A DNA stretch of 64,000 nt, taken from contig CAWBCC010000011.1 of the NCBI GenBank assembly GCA_963787185.1, positions 62,001 through 126,000 of the forward strand, written 5' to 3'. Positions 59,332-64,000 of this stretch are shown piece after piece (within the stretch, counting starts at the first letter, position 1; every line of letters begins with the position of its first letter). Made by a program: the position numbers and the translations under genes. This stretch comes from JAJXZP01 sp963787185 (lineage in GTDB: Bacteria > Spirochaetota > Spirochaetia > Treponematales > Rectinemataceae). The notes under the pieces were generated by a model that worked only from the letters and a program-made list of their open reading frames with translations, had not been told where the DNA came from and did no database searches.

Positions 59332-59621
59332 CTGAAACCATCCGCGCGTCGCCCCCAGTTTTTGTCGCTCGAAGCTTCCAATGAGGTCGGGGTTCTTCAC
59401 CGAAAACGGTCTTGGGGGACGGCGACTTTGCGAGGGCGGCTGCGCAAGGCGATAGGGGAGGATGTCCAAGCCGGCAAAGGTGGACCTGGGGTCTCGGCCG
59501 AAAACCCATGGCGGGACTTTCCGGGACCCCTCCGGCATGCCATGAGAAAGGCCGCCAGTGGATCTCCGCCCGACACTGCGGTCTCCGCTCGGGGCTTCGA
59601 CGCCCTGCCGGGCACACACAC
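59332..59621. other. Gene-free stretch between the operon promoter and gdhA terminator
   Basis: About 290 bases; short open frames on both strands lack ribosome binding sites and recognisable features. I see no repeat or RNA gene here. Confidence 0.45.
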
Positions 59622-59654
59622 AAAAGAGGGGCCGTCCATTTCGGACGGCCCCTC
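59622..59654 (-). terminator. Intrinsic terminator of gdhA
   Basis: A 12-bp perfect stem (59626-59637 with 59643-59654, GAGGGGCCGTCC and its complement) with a 5-base loop. On the minus strand it is followed by TTTTGTGTGTG, 20 bases after the gdhA stop. Confidence 0.85.
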
Positions 59655-59674
59655 TTCGTTACGGATTCGGAAAC

Positions 59675-61036
59675 TTACACTACACCCTGATCGAGCATCG
59701 CGTCGGCGACCTTGATGAAGCCCGCGATGTTGGCGCCCGCCACATAGTTGCCGGGCATGCCGTAGGCGGCTGCGGCGTCCATGCAGGACTTGTGGATGTT
59801 CTTCATGATGGTTTGGAGGTGATGGTCGACCTCTTCGCGGCTCCAGGACATGCGGAGGCTGTTCTGGGACATCTCGAGACCGGAGGTGGCGACGCCGCCG
59901 GCATTGGAGGCCTTGCCGGGGGAGTAGAGGATCTTCTTGTCGACGAAGAGATTCACGCCCTCGGGGACGGTGGGCATGTTGGAGCCCTCGCCCACGAGGT
60001 AGACACCGTTCTTGAGGAGGTTCTCGGCGTCTTTGAGGTTGATCTCGTTCTGCGTGGCGCTGGGGAAGGCGCACTGGGCCTTGTGGTCCCAGATCGGGTT
60101 GAAGCCCTTGGAGGCGTCGTAGGGAATGTACTGGGCGCTCTTGAACTTGGTCGCGTACTCGGAGATGCGGCCGCGGCGGTTGTTCTTGAGGTCCATGACG
60201 AAGGCAAGCTTTTCGGCGTCGATGCCGGTTTCGTCATAGATGTGGCCGTCGGAGTCGGAGAGGGTGACGACCTTGGCTCCGAGCTGGATGAGCTTCTCGA
60301 CGGTGTACTGAGCCACGTTGCCGGAGCCGGAGACGATGCAGGTCTTGCCCTTGAAGGACTCGCCGCGAGTGGCGAGCATTTCCTGGGCGAAGTACACGCA
60401 GCCGTAGCCGGTGGCCTCGGGACGAATGAGGGAGCCGCCCCACTTGAGGCCCTTGCCGGTGAGGACGCCGACGAACTCGTTGCGGACGCGCTTGTACTGG
60501 CCGAACATGTAGCCGATCTCGCGGCCGCCTACGCCGATGTCGCCCGCGGGGACGTCGGTGAACTGACCGATGTGGCGGCAGAGCTCGGTCATGAAGCTCT
60601 GGCAGAACTTCATCACTTCCATGTCGCTCTTGCCGTGGGGGTCGAAGTCGGATCCGCCCTTGCCGCCGCCCATGGGGAGGGTGGTGAGGGAATTCTTGAA
60701 GACCTGCTCGAAGGCGAGGAACTTGAGGATGCCGAGGTAGACCGTCGGGTGGAAACGCAGGCCGCCCTTGTAGGGGCCGATCGCGCTGTTCATCTCGATG
60801 CGGTAGCCGCGGTTGATCTGGATCTCGCCCTTGTCGTCGATCCAGGGAACGCGGAACATGACGGTGCGCTCGGGAATGCAGATGCGCTCGAGGATCTTGG
60901 CCTTGCGATAGTGCGGACTTTTCTCGAACACGGGGATCAGGGACTCGACGACTTCCTGCACGGCCTGGTGGAATTCGGGCTCGCCGGGGTTCTTGGCTTT
61001 GATCTCGGCCATGAAGTCCTGTGCGTAACTACTCAC
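59675..61036 (-). CDS. gdhA: NADP-type glutamate dehydrogenase
   Basis: A 453-aa hexameric-type enzyme making glutamate from 2-oxoglutarate and ammonium. The characteristic N-terminus YAQDFMAEIKAKNPGEPEFHQAV, the substrate site PYKGGLRFHPTV, LPMGGGKGGSDFDPHGKS with the catalytic Lys, DVPAGDIGVGGREIGYM and the Rossmann loop CIVSGSGNVAQYTVEKL are all present. GGAGG lies 6 bases before this GTG; an in-frame ATG at 61096 has no ribosome binding site. The length matches the roughly 450-aa bacterial NADP-dependent group. It has its own promoter and a strong terminator, so it is monocistronic. Confidence 0.96.
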   Translation of the reverse strand: MSSYAQDFMAEIKAKNPGEPEFHQAVQEVVESLIPVFEKSPHYRKAKILERICIPERTVMFRVPWIDDKGEIQINRGYRIEMNSAIGPYKGGLRFHPTVYLGILKFLAFEQVFKNSLTTLPMGGGKGGSDFDPHGKSDMEVMKFCQSFMTELCRHIGQFTDVPAGDIGVGGREIGYMFGQYKRVRNEFVGVLTGKGLKWGGSLIRPEATGYGCVYFAQEMLATRGESFKGKTCIVSGSGNVAQYTVEKLIQLGAKVVTLSDSDGHIYDETGIDAEKLAFVMDLKNNRRGRISEYATKFKSAQYIPYDASKGFNPIWDHKAQCAFPSATQNEINLKDAENLLKNGVYLVGEGSNMPTVPEGVNLFVDKKILYSPGKASNAGGVATSGLEMSQNSLRMSWSREEVDHHLQTIMKNIHKSCMDAAAAYGMPGNYVAGANIAGFIKVADAMLDQGVV

Positions 61037-61180
61037 GGTACCCCTCCTTGTGGGATTCTGCTGCATCTGTTTCGCCGCGGCCGTTGGTTCGCTCATGCGG
61101 CCCCGACCGGGCGTGTCGACGCGAATCATAGTGGTGATTTCGATGGACCCCGAGCTCAAAATGTCTCCCGGAGCGAATGC

Positions 61181-61209
61181 AGTATAGCCCGATTTTCGAA
61201 TGCGGGCAA
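61181..61209 (-). promoter_or_regulatory. Candidate gdhA promoter
   Basis: TTGCCC (61209-61204), a 17-base spacer and TATACT (61186-61181) on the minus strand predict a leader of about 135 bases before the GTG. The rest of the 61,210-61,536 gap between gdhA and the hydrolase holds no gene that I can support. Confidence 0.5.
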
Positions 61210-61536
61210 CTCGGAATCGTATCAATATTATCAATAGCGTTTCATTCGACAAAACATCCAAAGCGGAGAGGAGCCGAGTGAGGAGCTGAGCCCCCTCATC
61301 ATCTGTGAGTCGCCGAGTCCGCCGGTCGCCCAAACTGCGGCGCGGGCGCCGGTTTTTTTCGAAACCGGGGTGTATGGGGGGGCCGATATGGGGTTTATCG
61401 TAGTACAATCGACTCCAGTCTCGGAAACCTTCTTTTTCGCAATCGCGTTTCAAACCGGACCGCCGAGGTGGTTTGCGCCGTTCATCGATGCGATGCGCCG
61501 GATCCGGGCCCGAGACGTCAATATGGAGGAGCTGGA

Positions 61537-62268
61537 GTGAAGCCCGTCATCGGAATACTGGGCGATGCGCAGATCATGGACGGGGATGTCTTCCCCGGCC
61601 TCGCGCGGTTGTACGTCAACGAAGACTATGTGATCTCGGTGGAGCGTGCGGGGGGCGTACCCATGATGCTCCCCTTGGTCGCCACGGAAGATATCGTCCG
61701 CCGGCAGATCGACTGCGTCGACGGCCTCGTCATCTCGGGTGGATTCGACATCCATCCCCGCGAGTACGGCGAGGATCCCCTGCCTCTCCTCGAGCAGACC
61801 TTCCCGCGCAGGGACAGCTGCGACCGATGGGCGGTGTCGGCGGCCATGGAGCGGGGCATCCCGATTTTCGGCATCTGCCGCGGGCTTCAGGTCCTGAACG
61901 TCTTTTTCGGCGGTTCGCTCTATCAGGATCTTTCCTACAGGAAGGAAGAGACTCTCCGGCATTTCCAAGACACGAAGCCGCGCGTCGCCGCGGGTCATAT
62001 AGTGGAGACCGTTCCCGGTACGTGGATCCACGGGAAGATCGGCCCGCGGCTCGAAGCGAACAGCTTCCACCACCAGGTGATCAAGGCGCTGGGCGCGAGT
62101 CTCGTCGTGAGCGCCCGGGCCAGAGACGGAGTCATCGAGGCGGTGGAACGTCCGGGCAAGCCTTTCCTGGCCGCGGTGCAGTGGCATCCCGAGATGATGG
62201 CCGCCGACGGAGACGGGACCATGCTCGGGCTCTTCGAGAGCTTCATCGAGACCGTGGAAAATTCATGA
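61537..62268 (+). CDS. Class I glutamine amidotransferase-like hydrolase (peptidase C26, PuuD type)
   Basis: A 243-aa protein of the gamma-glutamyl-GABA hydrolase family. The nucleophile elbow is GIPIFGICRGLQVLNVFFGG (Cys), with the oxyanion region DGLVISGGFDIHPREYGE and the His-Glu pair in AAVQWHPEMMA. It would release glutamate from gamma-glutamyl amides, as in putrescine breakdown. GGAGGA lies 6 bases before the GTG start. It is divergent from gdhA, and its last 6 bases overlap the convergent REC/PEP-binding paralogue. Confidence 0.88.
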   Translation: MKPVIGILGDAQIMDGDVFPGLARLYVNEDYVISVERAGGVPMMLPLVATEDIVRRQIDCVDGLVISGGFDIHPREYGEDPLPLLEQTFPRRDSCDRWAVSAAMERGIPIFGICRGLQVLNVFFGGSLYQDLSYRKEETLRHFQDTKPRVAAGHIVETVPGTWIHGKIGPRLEANSFHHQVIKALGASLVVSARARDGVIEAVERPGKPFLAAVQWHPEMMAADGDGTMLGLFESFIETVENS

Positions 62269-64000
62269 GAGCGGCTTTTTTATTATTGCCCGACAGCGGC
62301 GTCCGTCCATGAGGACTTCGATCGGCGCGCTCAGGCGGGTCCACACGCAGTGCGCGCTGCGGCGCTCCGCGGGCATGTCCGCGAGCCAGGCCCAGTCGAC
62401 GAAGCTCGCCCCCCCCGACGGCACCGTGAGATAGCCTATGTTCATGCTCGTGACGTTGTGGAAAAAATGCGAGCCGAGCGAGGACTCCACCTTGAAGCCG
62501 GGCAGGTCGGCCTCGACGATGACGCGGCTCCGCGAGATCATGGGAAAGGTGACGGGAACTCCCAGCCGATAGTCACGCGTGCCCCAGCGTCCCGGGCCTA
62601 TCAGCACATAGTGGAGCGAGCGCTCGCGCATTTCCCTGTCGATCGCCCCTATCTCGGCGGCGATCTCGAGCGTGGCCGAGCGATCGAAAAGCGAGGGGTC
62701 CACCCATACGAGATCGCTGAGGCTCGCATCGCGACCGTTGCCCATGCTGCGCTCGGAGACGATGACGCAGTCCTCTCTGTCTATCCCTTCGAGCCGGATC
62801 TCTATCTTGTCCTCCAGCCTGATGAGGGGTTTGAGCTGGAGAATGTAGAGGGCCGGCAGGCCCGAGCTCTCCTCCAGGTTGAGCGCGTATTCGATTTCGA
62901 CGGGCGTGCCCATGGCGTTCGATCCTATCTCCAGTATCGTTTCGATCGCGCGAGCGAAGGGCAGGGCTTCGTGCTTGAGAATGTTGGCCAGGTCTATGAC
63001 CCGGGGCCCGCGGGCCCCGGTCCCGGGAGAGAGGCGATCGTTCTCGATGTCCCAGGTCGAAGCGATGAGGGAGAAGCGCGGATCGGTTTCGGCTTCGGAG
63101 ATGTCGAGCTCCACCAGGGTCGACTCGTCCCCGGAGCTCAAGTCGGGCTCGGGCGCCTCCATGTCGAGGGCGCGGAACCTTTGCTGCGAGCTTTCGCGGA
63201 GCCGGTCGGGGGCCACGACGTCGAGCTTGGGATAGCGCGGACAGAAGCGGAAGGCCGCCCCTCCGCCCACGACATAGGAGCCGAGGCCCAGGGCCGAGAC
63301 GCAGAGCCCGTCCTCGGGCTTGACGTAGGAGACGGGGTAGTAGTTGAAGGACTGGGCCGTGCCCGAAACGTGGGGGTAGAACCACCGGCCGTGCCGCGAG
63401 CCCACCAGCTCCTGGATCACGACCGCCATCCGCTCTTCCTCGAGATTGTACTTGGCCATCTCGAAGTACTCGCGCGACTTCTGCGAGAAGAGGCTCGCGT
63501 AGATGAGCCTGATGGCCCGGCCGAGCCGTTCGAGGCGGAAAGCCGGGTCGGGATTCGAATTGGGTATGATGTAGGTATCGTAGATGCCCGAGAAGGGCAC
63601 CATGAGCATGTCTTCGAAGAGCCCGGAGGAGCGCACCGCAAGCGGACACTCGGTGGCCGCGACGAAGCGCCGCAGGCGCTCTTCGAGCTCTTCGGCGAGA
63701 ACCGCCGCCAGGAAGCGACTGCGCACTTCCTCCGGTCCGGCCTCGTAGAAGGCGAAAGACCAGAGCCCGTTGGCTTCGAGGAAGCGCTCGAACTCGTCGA
63801 TGCCGATGAAGACGGTCCTCGGGATCTTGATCTCGAGCCCGGCGATGTGCTTGGCGAAGTCGAAATTCTCGAGGAGGCTGCGGATGAAGACGATGCCCCT
63901 CCCCTTCCCGCCCACCGAGCCGTCGCTCAGGCGCGAAGCGCTGTTGTCGTCGCGGGATGCCGCTTCGTCGAAATAGGGCAGACTCCCGCGCGAGCGGTCG
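62263..64000 (-). CDS. PEP/pyruvate-binding domain protein, paralogue of 50077-53115, 5' end outside window
   Basis: The frame is open to base 64000 on the minus strand, so the start is beyond the window. What is present matches the C-terminal 60 percent of the other copy almost segment for segment: YFDEAASRDDNSASRL, GGKGRGIVFIRSLLENF, CPLAVRSSGLFEDML, GTAQSFNYYPVSYVKPEDGLC and SHFFHNVTSMNIGYLTVP. The C-terminus is about 20 residues shorter, ending IIKKPLS. Whether it also carries receiver domains cannot be seen. The phospho-His and PEP domains of PEP synthase are again lacking. Confidence 0.78.
   Translation of the reverse strand, partial: DRSRGSLPYFDEAASRDDNSASRLSDGSVGGKGRGIVFIRSLLENFDFAKHIAGLEIKIPRTVFIGIDEFERFLEANGLWSFAFYEAGPEEVRSRFLAAVLAEELEERLRRFVAATECPLAVRSSGLFEDMLMVPFSGIYDTYIIPNSNPDPAFRLERLGRAIRLIYASLFSQKSREYFEMAKYNLEEERMAVVIQELVGSRHGRWFYPHVSGTAQSFNYYPVSYVKPEDGLCVSALGLGSYVVGGGAAFRFCPRYPKLDVVAPDRLRESSQQRFRALDMEAPEPDLSSGDESTLVELDISEAETDPRFSLIASTWDIENDRLSPGTGARGPRVIDLANILKHEALPFARAIETILEIGSNAMGTPVEIEYALNLEESSGLPALYILQLKPLIRLEDKIEIRLEGIDREDCVIVSERSMGNGRDASLSDLVWVDPSLFDRSATLEIAAEIGAIDREMRERSLHYVLIGPGRWGTRDYRLGVPVTFPMISRSRVIVEADLPGFKVESSLGSHFFHNVTSMNIGYLTVPSGGASFVDWAWLADMPAERRSAHCVWTRLSAPIEVLMDGRRCRAIIKKPLS

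Noticed and set aside
61036..61453. Long N-terminal extension of glutamate dehydrogenase
   Set aside because: GGAGG before the GTG at 61036 and the usual family length support the shorter protein.

Overview
The window looks like chromosomal DNA of a GC-rich spirochaete (Spirochaetota; a relative of Treponema or Spirochaeta is likely, genus not resolved). Three things point there. The 16S rRNA has variable-region wording that I recognise from treponemes and spirochaetes. The phenylalanyl-tRNA synthetase is of the archaeal/eukaryotic type, a known spirochaete peculiarity. The cheW - DegT-like - NAD kinase - recN gene order also resembles treponemes (from memory). The anti-Shine-Dalgarno sequence at the 16S 3' end matches the many GGAGG-type ribosome binding sites, yet at least three genes look leaderless.

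Layout. Positions 1-21,200 are mostly housekeeping genes: an outer-membrane-type protein cut by the window edge, a UbiB-type kinase, an ECF sigma factor, a GAF/HD-GYP phosphodiesterase, a CYTH protein, phosphoglycerate mutase, apt, a YggS protein, an aldehyde:ferredoxin oxidoreductase, a translationally coupled envelope trio (PQQ-like propeller, degenerate M23, methyltransferase), cytidine deaminase, recN, NAD kinase, a DegT-fold protein and cheW. Positions 21,332-27,422 hold one rRNA operon on the minus strand (16S, tRNA-Ile(GAU), 23S, 5S) with an unusually structured leader. Positions 27,466-35,766 return to housekeeping genes: comM, a spermidine-synthase-like protein, pheT, pheS, lipoprotein and small genes.

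Positions about 35,800-48,900 are an accessory defence island. It starts with a seven-unit 22-bp repeat array that resembles a transposon end. It then carries a type I restriction-modification operon in which a HepT/MntA-type (HEPN/MNT) toxin-antitoxin pair is built in: the MNT antitoxin domain is fused in frame to the N-terminus of the specificity subunit HsdS. A DUF3644 HEPN-like protein follows by translational coupling. A frameshifted 5' remnant of a divergent hsdR then marks where a four-gene cassette (DUF6978-like, DUF1828/1829-like, two AAA ATPases) lies between hsdS and the intact hsdR.

Positions 49,100-64,000 carry an NmrA-like oxidoreductase, two paralogous REC/PEP-binding-domain proteins (the second cut by the window end), an MFS/TetR divergent pair, a catabolic operon (GSAM-fold aminotransferase, class II aldolase, FGGY kinase) behind a clear promoter and TetR-type palindrome, gdhA, and a class I glutamine amidotransferase-like hydrolase.

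The most notable new signals are the MNT-HsdS fusion with its partner HepT, and a three-hairpin element of about 140 bp. That element occurs both in the rRNA leader and upstream of a gene at 35.2 kb, and compensatory base changes preserve the stems.
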